Shown piece by piece: positions 24,571 through 33,467 of a stretch of 64,000 nt of DNA; positions within the stretch are counted from its first letter, which is position 1, and the number at the start of each line of letters is the position of its first letter. The stretch is taken from NCBI RefSeq assembly GCF_000527155.1, contig NZ_AZUQ01000001.1, positions 2,353,615-2,417,614 on the forward strand. The letters are read 5' to 3'. The DNA comes from Haloglycomyces albus DSM 45210. Its GTDB lineage: Bacteria > Actinomycetota > Actinomycetes > Mycobacteriales > Micromonosporaceae. A program made the translations under genes and the position numbers. The notes under the pieces were generated by a model. The model did not search any database and was not told where the DNA came from. It worked only from the letters and a program-made list of their open reading frames with translations.

Positions 24571-25620
24571 ATGGTCAGAGCGCAGCGTTCCCCCTGGTGG
24601 GCACATGCTCTCGTGTGGGTCGGTGCCGTGACGTTCCTTTTGGCGGGGACCACCGCCGCACTGACCCATCTCACCGATTCACTGGTGGAGGAGACGATTC
24701 CCGATGAGAACTTTCTGGGCGATGACCGGGCCGAGATGGACACCGAGAACATCTCCGGTCCGCTGAATTTTCTCGTCGTGGGCCGAGATAAGGACGAGAA
24801 CGGTGTGACCCGTACCGACACGCTCATCATCGTGCACATCAACGCCGAGTTGGATACGGCGTCGATGATTTCCGTGCCACGTGACTTGTGGATCGAAATC
24901 GCGGATTGCGGGAACGGATCTCCGTGCGTGGACAAGATCAACAGCGCCGCCACCAAGTTTTCCGAGGAGAAGCGGCAGGTGCAGAACATTACGGATACGC
25001 TCTACAATCTGACCGGCCTGCGCTTCAACGGTCTGGCCATCGCCAACTTCGAGGGGTTCCTCGACCTGATCGAGGTGGTCGGGGAAGTCGAGCTCTGCCC
25101 GTGGCATGAGATCACCACCGACCACACCGGTCAGACCTTCCCCGGGGAATGCCGCTATTACGGTAAGGACGACGCGCTGGAGATCGTGCGAGAGCGCAAA
25201 GCGTGGAGCGAGCCGGAGGACTATCGGGAAGGTCGCGGAGGAGACTACGGGCGGCAGGCCATGCAGCAGCAGGCCATCATGTCGATTCTCAAGGAGGCCA
25301 AAAAACAGGGCTACCATACGAACCCTGGGAAGGCCATCGAAATTTTGGAGGAAATCGGGGAAAACCTGGTATTCGATCGAGGTGGGATGAAGTTGACCGA
25401 CTTGATCCTCTCGCTCAGCGATATCGACCCCGACGGTATTCAGCGGGTGCGTATTCCCAGTACGACGTCCAGCGTCATGGTGAACGGGAATCCGACCTCG
25501 ATTGAAATCATGAGTGAAGAGCAGGGGCATGTGGAGACGGCCGACAATCTGTGGCGCTCCGTGGAAAACGACACCGTAGACGAATGGATCGGCGACAACC
25601 CCGAGTGGGTCCACTCCTAG
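24571..25620 (+). CDS. LytR-CpsA-Psr (LCP) family cell-wall ligase
   Basis: 349 residues. There is one N-terminal membrane helix (ALVWVGAVTFLLAGTTAAL), then the extracellular LCP domain. Conserved elements are FLVVGRDKD, the Arg-Asp in TRTDTLIIVH and VPRDLWIEI, which bind the pyrophosphate of polyprenyl-linked substrates. The Cys pairs (CGNGSPC, CPWHE...GEC) may form disulfides. LCP proteins attach wall polymers such as arabinogalactan or teichoic acids to peptidoglycan. The ATG is preceded by GAGGAGA. No glycosyltransferase genes are adjacent, so the exact polymer is unknown. Confidence 0.92.
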   Translation: MVRAQRSPWWAHALVWVGAVTFLLAGTTAALTHLTDSLVEETIPDENFLGDDRAEMDTENISGPLNFLVVGRDKDENGVTRTDTLIIVHINAELDTASMISVPRDLWIEIADCGNGSPCVDKINSAATKFSEEKRQVQNITDTLYNLTGLRFNGLAIANFEGFLDLIEVVGEVELCPWHEITTDHTGQTFPGECRYYGKDDALEIVRERKAWSEPEDYREGRGGDYGRQAMQQQAIMSILKEAKKQGYHTNPGKAIEILEEIGENLVFDRGGMKLTDLILSLSDIDPDGIQRVRIPSTTSSVMVNGNPTSIEIMSEEQGHVETADNLWRSVENDTVDEWIGDNPEWVHS

Positions 25621-25696
25621 CGGCTCGCGGTGCCGAGGTGATCGGGTGTCGACGCGGCGATGATTATCGGCCGTTGAGAATTCATCCTCCCATAGG

Positions 25697-25725
25697 TTGA
25701 CATCAATACGTATGGCAATCATAGT
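25697..25725 (+). promoter_or_regulatory. Sigma-A-type promoter of the amidase gene, with inverted repeat
   Basis: TTGACA (25697-25702), a 17-bp spacer, CATAGT (25720-25725). GTTTCA (25724-25729) and TGAAAC (25741-25746) form an inverted repeat just after the -10, where an operator would block initiation or a leader hairpin would form. Confidence 0.6.
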
Positions 25726-25764
25726 TTCAGATGTATAGTTTGAAACCCACATCGAGGGGGAGAA

Positions 25765-26445
25765 GTGAAATCAACCCAAGGTATCGCGCTGTCACGGCGC
25801 GGACTCTTCCAAGCCGGGACGGCCGTCGCGGCGGGAGCCGCCCTGTCGGCGGCCTGGCCCGACGCTGCCGCGGCGAGTGACGAACCCACCCTGCTGTACG
25901 GACGAGCCGTCTGGAACGCGCGCCCGCCGAGCTCACCGGTGTCGATCATTTCGGCCCCCGATACGATCGTCATACATCACGCCGTATGGCCCAACACCAT
26001 GGACTTCTCCCTCGATCGAGCAGCCCAGGTGTCACGCGAGATTCAAGATCTCCACATGGACCAGAACGGTTGGCGCGACTCGGGCCAGCAACTGACCGTG
26101 GGACGTGGCGGCCACGTCATGGAGGGACGACACCGCTCTTTTGAGGCCATCCGCTACGGCCAGAACGTCCACGGAGCCCACGTCGGGGGACACAACCACC
26201 ACACCATCGGAATCGAAAGCGAAGGTACCTACACCGACGCCGACACCATCATCCCCAGCGGACAATTCGGTTCCCTCGTCCAGACCTGCTCCTGGCTGTG
26301 CCAACAGTACGGACTCAACCCCTACCACGCCATTGCCGGACACCGCGACTTCAACAACACCATCTGCCCGGGAGACGCACTCTACCAACGACTCCCCGAA
26401 CTGCGGCAGCGTACCGCTCAGCACATGGAACAACACGGACGCTGA
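25765..26445 (+). CDS. TAT-exported N-acetylmuramoyl-L-alanine amidase (PGRP/amidase_2)
   Basis: 226 residues. A twin-arginine signal (SRRGLFQAG, Arg 11-12) precedes a hydrophobic Ala-rich stretch and a likely AAAAS cleavage region. The mature domain has amidase_2 zinc ligands: His in VIHHAVWP, His in the HNHHTIGIESEG area and His in AGHRDFNNTICPG. The last motif also has the Cys seen in peptidoglycan-recognition proteins. It would cut the bond between muramic acid and the peptide outside the cell. The GTG start is preceded by GAGGGGGAGAAG. It is separated from the LCP gene by its own promoter. Confidence 0.9.
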   Translation: MKSTQGIALSRRGLFQAGTAVAAGAALSAAWPDAAAASDEPTLLYGRAVWNARPPSSPVSIISAPDTIVIHHAVWPNTMDFSLDRAAQVSREIQDLHMDQNGWRDSGQQLTVGRGGHVMEGRHRSFEAIRYGQNVHGAHVGGHNHHTIGIESEGTYTDADTIIPSGQFGSLVQTCSWLCQQYGLNPYHAIAGHRDFNNTICPGDALYQRLPELRQRTAQHMEQHGR

Positions 26446-26476
26446 AGCGGCGCATCGTCGTCAACTCGCTATAAGG

Positions 26477-26512
26477 AAAAGTGGGACCGCCTCTCAAGGG
26501 AGGCGGTCCCAC
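26477..26512 (-). terminator. Terminator of gltX (minus strand)
   Basis: A 13-bp perfect stem (26481-26493 with 26500-26512) has a 6-nt loop. Reading the minus strand it is followed by TTTT (26480-26477), so it fits gltX best. It could also stop the amidase transcript. Confidence 0.8.
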
Positions 26513-26596
26513 TCAACGATTACTCAGCGACGGTGTCCACGGCTCGTTCACCGGGATGAATACGGTCTTCTCCGCGACCGTCGCACTGCCAACCGT

Positions 26597-28066
26597 TTAC
26601 AGCGTCGCACGGGCATCGCGGAGGCGCTGTAGGCTGACGTCCCGGCCCAACAGCTCCATCGACTCGAACAGAGGCGGCGACACCGTCTTTCCCGATACGG
26701 CGACCCGCAACGGTGTGAAGGCCTTGCGCGGTTTCAGCTCCATGCGTTCCACCAACGCCGTCTTCAAAACGGATTCGATGCCGTCGGTTCTCCAGTCGTC
26801 GAGGCCCTCCAGGGCGTTGATGGAGGCGTCCAGTACAGCGTCGGAGCCCTCCTTGAAACCCTTCTTCACACTTCCGGCCTCCATCTCGAAGTCCTGACCG
26901 GCGAAGAAGAACCGCATCATCTCCGCGGCCTCGCCCAAGTTCGCGCAGCGTTCCTGCACCATCGGCATCGCGGAACGGACGATGTACATCTGAGCGTCGG
27001 TCGGCTCGTCCGGAAGCAAGCCGCGGTTCCGGAGGAACGGTACAGTCTGCTCCACCAGCTGTTCGGTGTCGGCGGCGCGGAAATGATCCGAACAGATCGC
27101 CCGGAACTTCTTCTCGTCGAACCGAGCCGGGTTGCTCTTGACGTCGTGCAGATCGAAGGACTTCAAGAACTCACTCACCGTGAACACGTCACGATCGGGA
27201 CCGATCGCCCAGCCCAAGGTGGCCACGTAGTTGAGAACGCCTTCAGGGAGGTAGCCCTCGTCCTTGTACAACAACAGGTTCGAACGGGGGTCACGCTTCG
27301 ACATCTTCTTGCCGCGTTCATCGGTGATCAACGGCAAATGCGCGTATTCGGGGACGCCGTCGGCGATGCCCAGATCGGTCAACGCGCGCCACAGCACGAT
27401 CTGGCGTGGAGTGGACGGCAAGAGGTCCTCGCCGCGAACCACCACATTGACCTTCTGCATGGCGTCGTCAAGCGGATTGGTCAAGGTATAGAGAGGCGAA
27501 CCGTCGCCACGGGCAATGACGTAGTCGGGGATCGTTCCCGCCGGGTACGTGACCTCCCCGCGTACGAAGTCGGTGAAGGTGATGTCCTCGTCCGGCATCC
27601 GCATCCGGTACACCGGGCGGCGTCCCTCGGCGCGGAACGCCGCCTTCTGCTCTTCGGTGAGGTCGCGGTCGTAATTGTCATATCCCAGCTGCGGGTCGCG
27701 TCCAGCGGCCTCGTGACGTGCTTTGACCTCGTCGTTAGTGGAAAAAGCCGCATAGGCGTAGCCGTTCTCCACCAGTTTGTCGATGACGTCGGAATACGAA
27801 TCGCCGCGCTCGCTCTGGCGGTAGGGGCCGTACGGACCACCGATATCGGGGCCTTCGTCCCAGCTGAGGCCCAACCAGGACAGGGCGTCCAGAAGCTGGT
27901 TGTACGATTCTTCGCTGTCCCGGGCCGCATCGGTGTCTTCAATGCGGAAAATGAACGACCCGTCGAAGTGACGGGCGTATCCCCAGGAGAACAGGCAGGT
28001 GCGCACCAGTCCTACGTGAGGGGTTCCAGTGGGGGACGGGCAAAATCGGGTACGAATATTACTCAC
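26597..28066 (-). CDS. gltX: Glutamyl-tRNA synthetase
   Basis: 489 residues. Class I synthetase signatures are present: the HIGH-like HVGL within FCPSPTGTPHVGLVRT, and KKMSKRD. The C-terminal anticodon-binding helical region has normal length. It charges tRNA-Glu; in organisms without GlnRS it also charges tRNA-Gln (not determined here). The GTG start overlaps the last 8 bases of the upstream FAH-family gene. That pairing is the same as mycobacterial Rv2993c-Rv2992c. A strong terminator follows. Confidence 0.96.
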   Translation of the reverse strand: MSNIRTRFCPSPTGTPHVGLVRTCLFSWGYARHFDGSFIFRIEDTDAARDSEESYNQLLDALSWLGLSWDEGPDIGGPYGPYRQSERGDSYSDVIDKLVENGYAYAAFSTNDEVKARHEAAGRDPQLGYDNYDRDLTEEQKAAFRAEGRRPVYRMRMPDEDITFTDFVRGEVTYPAGTIPDYVIARGDGSPLYTLTNPLDDAMQKVNVVVRGEDLLPSTPRQIVLWRALTDLGIADGVPEYAHLPLITDERGKKMSKRDPRSNLLLYKDEGYLPEGVLNYVATLGWAIGPDRDVFTVSEFLKSFDLHDVKSNPARFDEKKFRAICSDHFRAADTEQLVEQTVPFLRNRGLLPDEPTDAQMYIVRSAMPMVQERCANLGEAAEMMRFFFAGQDFEMEAGSVKKGFKEGSDAVLDASINALEGLDDWRTDGIESVLKTALVERMELKPRKAFTPLRVAVSGKTVSPPLFESMELLGRDVSLQRLRDARATL

Positions 28067-28835
28067 TTGCGACCACCTGATTTGTCAGAGTTCCAATACC
28101 GGCGACAGAGATGGACACTTTATCGCCCGCGTTCATCGGCCCGATTCCCGCCGGGGTTCCGGTGAGAACCACATCGCCGGGAAGCAGAGTCATCACCTGG
28201 GAAATATAAGCGACGATCGAGGCCGGATCGAAGACCATGCTCTTGGTGGAGTCCAACTGCCGCACCTCTTCGTTGACCTCACAGCGGATTTCGGCGTCGT
28301 GAGTGTCGAGGTCGGTCTCAACCCACGGACCGAGCGGGCAGAAGGAATCGAATCCCTTGGCGCGAGTCCATTGTCCGTCACGTTTCTGCAAGTCCCGTGC
28401 GGTGACATCGTTGGCACAAGTGTAGCCCAGAATGGCCTGCCGGGCCGCTTCTCGAGAGACTTTGCGGGCCCCCGGCAGTCCGATGACGACGGCCATTTCG
28501 GCTTCGTGCTCGATATCGTCGGCAACGGTGGGTACGGTGACCGGGTCGCCCGGTCCAACGACGGCGGTGGACGGCTTCAGAAAGAGCAGCGGTTCACTCG
28601 GTACCTCGGCACCCTGTTCTTCGGCGTGCTCGGCGTAATTTCGCCCGATGCAGACGATTTTGGACGGTATGACGGGAGCCAACAGTCGCACGTCGTCGAG
28701 GGCCCAACGTTGCCCGGTCAGCTTGACGCCGGCAAAGGGGTGGCCGTCGATTTCGGCGGCGGTGGCCCCCGGGCCGTCCCCTTCCAGACGAGCGAAGGAC
28801 ATGCCTTGTGGATGTGCGATTCGCGCTATGCGCAC
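28059..28835 (-). CDS. Fumarylacetoacetate hydrolase family protein
   Basis: 258 residues from the GTG at 28835, which follows AAGGAG at ideal distance; the longer frame to 29051 lies antisense to the membrane gene and is not used. Family motifs are IVCIGRNYAEHAEEQG, the metal-binding acidic residues of EHEAEMAVVIG, and YTCANDVTARDLQKRDGQW, ending TGTPAGIGPM. Members hydrolyse or decarboxylate beta-diketo or hydroxy-diene acids; the substrate cannot be told here. It is operonic with gltX (8-base overlap). Confidence 0.92.
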   Translation of the reverse strand: MRIARIAHPQGMSFARLEGDGPGATAAEIDGHPFAGVKLTGQRWALDDVRLLAPVIPSKIVCIGRNYAEHAEEQGAEVPSEPLLFLKPSTAVVGPGDPVTVPTVADDIEHEAEMAVVIGLPGARKVSREAARQAILGYTCANDVTARDLQKRDGQWTRAKGFDSFCPLGPWVETDLDTHDAEIRCEVNEEVRQLDSTKSMVFDPASIVAYISQVMTLLPGDVVLTGTPAGIGPMNAGDKVSISVAGIGTLTNQVVASE

Positions 28836-28876
28836 GTTATTCTCCTTATTGGTCACGATGGAGGCAGGGTGGCGCC

Positions 28877-29203
28877 CTAAATCAGTAGGAACGCTCCTGC
28901 GGTAATGGCGGTCATGAGGATCGATCCTATGACAATGCCCATGCCGAGGCGGCGAAGTCGCCCGGACAGGCCGATGGCGAAGCCGAGGCTGCAGAGGGCG
29001 GGAGTGGCGACGAGGAAGGACATGACCGTGGCACCAAGACGGACCTTCCAATCGAGATCCCCGGTCAGGAAGAAACCGAGGACGCCGGCGAGGATCCCGG
29101 TCAAAACGAAACCCGCCGCGATGCCCGCACCCATACGACGGCGTGCGTACACGGCTTGATCACCGGGTCGAGATGTTCGGTAGTTTGCTTGTGATGTCAC
29201 CAT
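28877..29203 (-). CDS. Small three-helix membrane protein
   Basis: 108 residues from the ATG at 29203; a longer frame to 29689 overlaps the GNAT gene and is spurious. After a polar start with an Arg cluster (YARRRMGAG), three hydrophobic segments are clear: AGFVLTGILAGVLGFFLT, ATVMSFLVATPALCSLGFAI and MGIVIGSILMTAITAGAFLL. I recognise no family. It lies 41 bases before the FAH gene on the same strand and may be in the same transcript. Confidence 0.75.
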   Translation of the reverse strand: MVTSQANYRTSRPGDQAVYARRRMGAGIAAGFVLTGILAGVLGFFLTGDLDWKVRLGATVMSFLVATPALCSLGFAIGLSGRLRRLGMGIVIGSILMTAITAGAFLLI

Positions 29204-29235
29204 GTCAGAATAGACCGTCAATTCATCTTGGATTA

Positions 29236-29670
29236 TTATCCCTCGGGGAGACGACGCATGCGGCGGTGCGGAATGTCGTCCTCCAAGAATTCCTCCCCTT
29301 CGGCGACGAAGCCGTGTTTTGCGTAAAACCCCAGGGCGTAGGTTTGTGAGTCCAGAATGATCGGAACGTTTCCCGCCGTCTTCAATGCCGCCTCCATGAG
29401 TTTTGCCCCGAGCCCGGTGCCACGTTGGTCGTGAGCCGTGCAGACTCGACCGATTTTCCGGCCGTCCTCGTACGGGTACACGCGTAGGTAGCCCACGACT
29501 TGATCGTTCTCTTCGGCCCAGAGGTGAACGGTGTCGGATTGGAGATCCAGCGCATCCAGATCCGGATACGGGCAGTTCTGCTCGACAACGAAAACGTCCT
29601 GCCGCAGTCGAGCGATCTGGAACACGGTTGTGGCGTTGAGATCGGCTAGGTGGGCATCGAAGACGGGCAT
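29236..29670 (-). CDS. GNAT-family N-acetyltransferase, ElaA type
   Basis: 144 residues. The ElaA-like N-terminus (LNATTVFQIARLRQDVFVVE followed by QNCPYPDLDALD) and the acetyl-CoA loop RGTGLGAKLM (the Q/RxxGxG/A motif) are clear. The C-terminus has ALGFYAKHGFVAEGEEFLED and a short His-Arg stretch. The acceptor substrate is unknown. It stands 32 bases ahead of the small membrane gene on the same strand. Confidence 0.9.
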   Translation of the reverse strand: MPVFDAHLADLNATTVFQIARLRQDVFVVEQNCPYPDLDALDLQSDTVHLWAEENDQVVGYLRVYPYEDGRKIGRVCTAHDQRGTGLGAKLMEAALKTAGNVPIILDSQTYALGFYAKHGFVAEGEEFLEDDIPHRRMRRLPEG

Positions 29671-29836
29671 GGTGGCTCAGCTTCCTCACGTCGCCTGGAT
29701 TCGGATGACCTCCAAATACTAGCGCGGTTGCCGTGACGGATCCGGGCGATCGTGGGCGATCTTGCTCATGCGGAGGAGAGCATCGACGCTCAAGTAAAGT
29801 CGACCGCCGGCACGATTCATACCGGAATTCCGTGGT

Positions 29837-30814
29837 TCAATCCTTTCGAAATCGACTTCGATAGTCGGTGGGAGTCGTATTCAACCGTCGGCGGAATGCT
29901 CGCACCAAGGTGTCGGAGCTTCCGAAGCCACTCAGACGGGCCACGCGTCCCAGTGTGTCGTCAGTGGATTCCAAACGGTTTCGGGCGATCTCCACCCGGG
30001 CGGCTTCAATGTAGGCGGCCGGGGTCGTATTCAATTCCGTCTTGAAGATTCTGGCCAGCTGACGTTCGCTGACATGAGCCCGACGAGCCAGGTCGGCTAT
30101 ATCGATGGGGCCGGTGGCGTGTTCGTGGACAAAGCGCCTCAGGTCGTCGATCCGTCGCGACGCAGAAATCGGTTCCAACGGCACACTGAACTGGCTCTGC
30201 CCGCCGGGGCGCTTCAGATACATGACCATTTGCCGAGCTATGCGCAGGGCGATGTCATCGCCGTATTCCTCGGCGACCAGAGCCAAGCTGAGGTCGAGAC
30301 AGGCAGTGACACCCGCACCAGTCCACACGTCCCCATCACGAATGAAGATGGGGTCGGGATCGACGTCGACGTTGGGGTATTCCCTGGCCAGTTGCTCCGC
30401 AGTCAACCAGTGTGTCGTCACCCGTCGCCCTTCCAGCAAACCCGCCGCTGCCAGGACGTGAGCGCCCACGCACACCGACGTCACCCGACGGGTATCGCGT
30501 GCCAGACGACGGATCCACGCGACGACCGCCGGGTCGACGTCGGCGATGGCGTGTCCGGCCGCATCGAGGTTGACGGCGCCAGGGACGACGAGTGTATCGA
30601 TCGGAGTGCCGTCCAGCTCGGCGAAGGTGCAGTCGGGGACCACAGTGACACCTGCCGCCGTGACAACGGGGTCGGCAGAGGGCGCCGCGAGGCGGACGAT
30701 GTGGCGTGACTCTACCGCTCTTTCTCGGGCGAGCAGCGAGAATACTTCCGCCGGTCCCGTCACGTCCAGCAGGTCGACATTGGGAAACAGGGCGATGACC
30801 AAGGTTTTGTGCAT
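29837..30814 (-). CDS. GlxA-type AraC regulator (DJ-1/PfpI plus helix-turn-helix)
   Basis: 325 residues from the ATG at 30814, which has GGAGG upstream; the frame extending to 30952 overlaps the divergent promoter. The N-terminal DJ-1/PfpI domain (VIALFPNVDLLDVTGPAEVF, then VTSVCVGAHVLAAAGLL with the nucleophile-position Cys) is followed by a C-terminal AraC domain (LARRAHVSERQLARIFKTE, then VARLSGFGSSDTLVRAFRRR). It is a GlxA-type regulator. It is divergent from an isochorismatase-family gene with 125 bases between, so it probably controls it. The effector is unknown. Confidence 0.92.
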   Translation of the reverse strand: MHKTLVIALFPNVDLLDVTGPAEVFSLLARERAVESRHIVRLAAPSADPVVTAAGVTVVPDCTFAELDGTPIDTLVVPGAVNLDAAGHAIADVDPAVVAWIRRLARDTRRVTSVCVGAHVLAAAGLLEGRRVTTHWLTAEQLAREYPNVDVDPDPIFIRDGDVWTGAGVTACLDLSLALVAEEYGDDIALRIARQMVMYLKRPGGQSQFSVPLEPISASRRIDDLRRFVHEHATGPIDIADLARRAHVSERQLARIFKTELNTTPAAYIEAARVEIARNRLESTDDTLGRVARLSGFGSSDTLVRAFRRRLNTTPTDYRSRFRKD

Positions 30815-30939
30815 GACCGCCTCCAAGATGACGGGACGACGATAGGGATGTCTGAATCTGCATGCTACCTGACATTGCAGACACGACGGTGCGACCATAC
30901 GCTTGGTTCTGAAACCGCAATCGAGAAGGGGTACACCAT

Positions 30940-31530
30940 ATGTCGAGCACAACTCTCCGAGATCTCAATGGACTCGAATCCACCCCGGCAAGCCTGGACG
31001 ACGCCACATTGGTCCTGATCGACTACCAAAACACCTACACCACCGGCGTCATGGAACTCGACGGCTGGAAAGAGGCACTCGAGCGCGCCTCCGCCTGTCT
31101 ACAGCAGGCCCGTCACAAGCAAACACCCGTCATTCACGTCCGACACGACGGCGGAGCCGGATCACCCTACGATCTCAGCACTCACCTCGGTGCGATTCAC
31201 GACGACGTCGCACCACGCGACGGGGAACCGGTCGTCACCAAACAGGCCCCGGACGCCTTCGTCGGTACCGATCTGGCCGAACACATCGCCGAAACCGGCC
31301 GCGACAAACTGATCGTTATCGGCTTTATGACCCATATGTGCGTCACGTTCACCAGCCAAGGTGCTTTCCTTCGTCAGTTGGCTCCCACAGTGGTCGCCGA
31401 CGCCTGCGCCACCCGGCCCTTGGAGACCGACGTGGCTCCAGTCGATTCCGCACAAATGCACGCCGGCGCGCTCGCCACGATCGGCGACCTCTACGGTGTC
31501 GTGGTGCCGCGCGTCGCCGACCTCGCATAG
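30940..31530 (+). CDS. Isochorismatase-family cysteine hydrolase
   Basis: 196 residues. The catalytic triad of the family is visible: D28 in VLIDYQN, K101 in VVTKQAPDAF and C134 in THMCVTFTSQ. Such enzymes hydrolyse isochorismate, nicotinamide, N-carbamoyl compounds or others; the substrate cannot be fixed from sequence. An AAGGGG ribosome site precedes the ATG. It is divergent from a GlxA-type regulator, a common pairing. A hairpin follows the stop. Confidence 0.9.
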   Translation: MSSTTLRDLNGLESTPASLDDATLVLIDYQNTYTTGVMELDGWKEALERASACLQQARHKQTPVIHVRHDGGAGSPYDLSTHLGAIHDDVAPRDGEPVVTKQAPDAFVGTDLAEHIAETGRDKLIVIGFMTHMCVTFTSQGAFLRQLAPTVVADACATRPLETDVAPVDSAQMHAGALATIGDLYGVVVPRVADLA

Positions 31531-31539
31531 GGAACGTCC

Positions 31540-31579
31540 CATCGGGAACCGTGTCCCGACCGTGTACCGGTTCCCGATG
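31540..31579 (+). terminator. Hairpin after the isochorismatase-family gene
   Basis: CATCGGGAACCG (31540-31551) pairs perfectly with CGGTTCCCGATG (31568-31579), 12 bp with a 16-nt loop. There is no U tract. Confidence 0.6.
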
Positions 31580-32031
31580 TTCGGCGCTGTGGCGTCCTCG
31601 ACAAGAAATGCGACATCGTCGCAATCCGCCGACATCGTCTCGATCACCTCAATGACCGAGACCTGTGGCATACGGGCCTAAGACACTATATTTCCGGTGC
31701 TCGCTCTCTCCATTAGAAAAAACTGTTCCGCCGTATTCCGGACGGTATGGTGACCGTTTCTTCGTGACAGCAGTGTGTGGCCGTCGCTCCGTACATATTA
31801 ATTCCATAAAAGACGATACGTAGATATAGTGGTGCAACGTCGGTCACTTTCAGCGGTCGCCTGTTTCGGTTCATATCATGGTTTTCCGTTGTAAGCACAG
31901 AAATGTCACTAGACTTCCGAAGCAGTGATGTTACATCGGTGAACCTACTCGTGTCGGAGCGATTCGACGAGTTCTCATGCTGGTTGAGGCAGTTCGACAC
32001 CTGGGGTTCTGCTTTGGGGGAATGGTTGACC
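31580..32031 (+). promoter_or_regulatory. 450-bp upstream region of cydA, no gene
   Basis: The open frame of cydA reaches to 31903, but the first 43 codons do not look like CydA. The segment from about 31680 to 31930 is lower in G+C than its surroundings. GATGTTACATC (31927-31937) is a perfect 5-1-5 palindrome. I do not find a clear Rex or Crp site. This is a likely long regulated leader for the oxidase operon. Confidence 0.4.
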
Positions 32032-33450
32032 ATGGATGTGCTCGAAGTCGCCCGACTGCAGTTCGGGACGACGACCGTATACCACTTTCTGTTTGTGCCC
32101 ATCACAATCGGAATGTCAATGTTGGTGGCCCTACTACAAACAATGTGGAGGGTCACCGGTAAGGACTCGTACCTCAGAGCGACCAAGTTCTGGGGCAACC
32201 TCTTTCTCATTACTCTTGCCATGGGGATTGTGACCGGGATCGTGCAGGAATTTCAGTTCGGGATGAACTGGAGCGCCTACTCTCGCTTCGTCGGAGACAT
32301 CTTCGGTGCACCACTCGCGTTCGAAGCTCTACTGGCCTTTTTCCTCGAGGCCACCTTCGCCGGGATCTGGATCTTCGGCTGGGACAAATTGAAGCCCTCC
32401 CTCCACCTCGCCTGTATTTGGATAGTCGCGTTCGGAACGGTCCTATCGGGATACTTCATTCTGGCGGCGAACGCCTTCATGCAAAACCCGGTCGGCTATG
32501 AATACAGTGAGGCCAACGGGCGTGCCGAACTCACCGACTTCGGTGCCGTACTGACCAACCCGGTGGCCTTGACGCAGTTTCCACACACCATATTCGCCTC
32601 CTGGCTGACCGCCGCCATGATCATGATCGCCGTCAGTGCCTGGCACTTCAAACGCAAGCGCGACCTCGACGTACATCGTCCGGCCCTGCGTCTGGGAGTT
32701 CTCACCAGCGTCATCGCCGGGATCGGGCTCGTCATCTCCGGTGACTCCCTGGGTAAAGTCATGACCTCCACTCAGCCGATGAAGATGGCGGCCGCCGAAG
32801 CGCTGTACAACACCACCTCGGGTGCCCCGTTCTCCGTGTTGACCGTCGGCGACATCAGCGGACAGGAACATACGCCGATTCTCGAAATCCCCGGTCTGCT
32901 GTCGTTCCTGGGAACCGGTTCGTTCGGGGCCGAAGTCCAGGGCATCAACGATCTGCAAGCGCAGTACGCCGCCCAGTACGGGCCGGGAGACTACACTCCG
33001 TACATTCCACTCACCTACTGGTCCTTCCGCGCCATGATCGGTTTCGGCATGCTCGCCGTCCTGATCGCTTTGTACGTATGGTGGCGGACGCGGCGAGGCA
33101 AGCTGCCGCAAGGCCGCCTGTTCTGGATCGTTGCCGTCTGGTCGGCCGTCCTGCCGTTCGTCGCCAATTCCACCGGATGGATCTTCACGGAAATGGGCCG
33201 TCAACCGTGGGTGGTGTTCTCCCTCATGCTCACCGAAGACGGTGTCAGTCCAACGGTGGGGGAGAGATCCGTCTGGGTGTCGTTCGTCGGATTCACCCTC
33301 GTCTACGCGATATTGGCGGTGGTCTGTATGAAACTGTTCCTCAAATACGCGAAGCTCGGTCCGCCCGATGAGGAAAAGGCCAAGGCCGGTGTCGGGGGTC
33401 CCTCCTCCGACGATGACGACAGCGATAAACCCATGGCATTCGCCTACTGA
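32032..33450 (+). CDS. cydA: Cytochrome bd oxidase subunit I
   Basis: 472 residues from the ATG at 32032, preceded by GGGGGAA. It begins MDVLEVARLQFGTTTVYHFLFVPITIGMSM, where the His is the axial haem ligand near residue 18. Further typical parts are GIVTGIVQEFQFGMNWSAYS, FFLEATFAGIWIFGW, AFMQNPVGYE and the W-G/GRQPW segment (TEMGRQPW). About nine membrane helices are visible. The Q-loop is short. It oxidises menaquinol and reduces oxygen at low tension. It begins the cydABDC operon; cydB starts 17 bases after the stop. Confidence 0.96.
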   Translation: MDVLEVARLQFGTTTVYHFLFVPITIGMSMLVALLQTMWRVTGKDSYLRATKFWGNLFLITLAMGIVTGIVQEFQFGMNWSAYSRFVGDIFGAPLAFEALLAFFLEATFAGIWIFGWDKLKPSLHLACIWIVAFGTVLSGYFILAANAFMQNPVGYEYSEANGRAELTDFGAVLTNPVALTQFPHTIFASWLTAAMIMIAVSAWHFKRKRDLDVHRPALRLGVLTSVIAGIGLVISGDSLGKVMTSTQPMKMAAAEALYNTTSGAPFSVLTVGDISGQEHTPILEIPGLLSFLGTGSFGAEVQGINDLQAQYAAQYGPGDYTPYIPLTYWSFRAMIGFGMLAVLIALYVWWRTRRGKLPQGRLFWIVAVWSAVLPFVANSTGWIFTEMGRQPWVVFSLMLTEDGVSPTVGERSVWVSFVGFTLVYAILAVVCMKLFLKYAKLGPPDEEKAKAGVGGPSSDDDDSDKPMAFAY

Positions 33451-33467
33451 AGTGAAGGAACCTCTAG

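Noticed and set aside
27083-28165. Plus-strand frame over gltX
   Set aside because: Antisense shadow of gltX; no recognisable domain.
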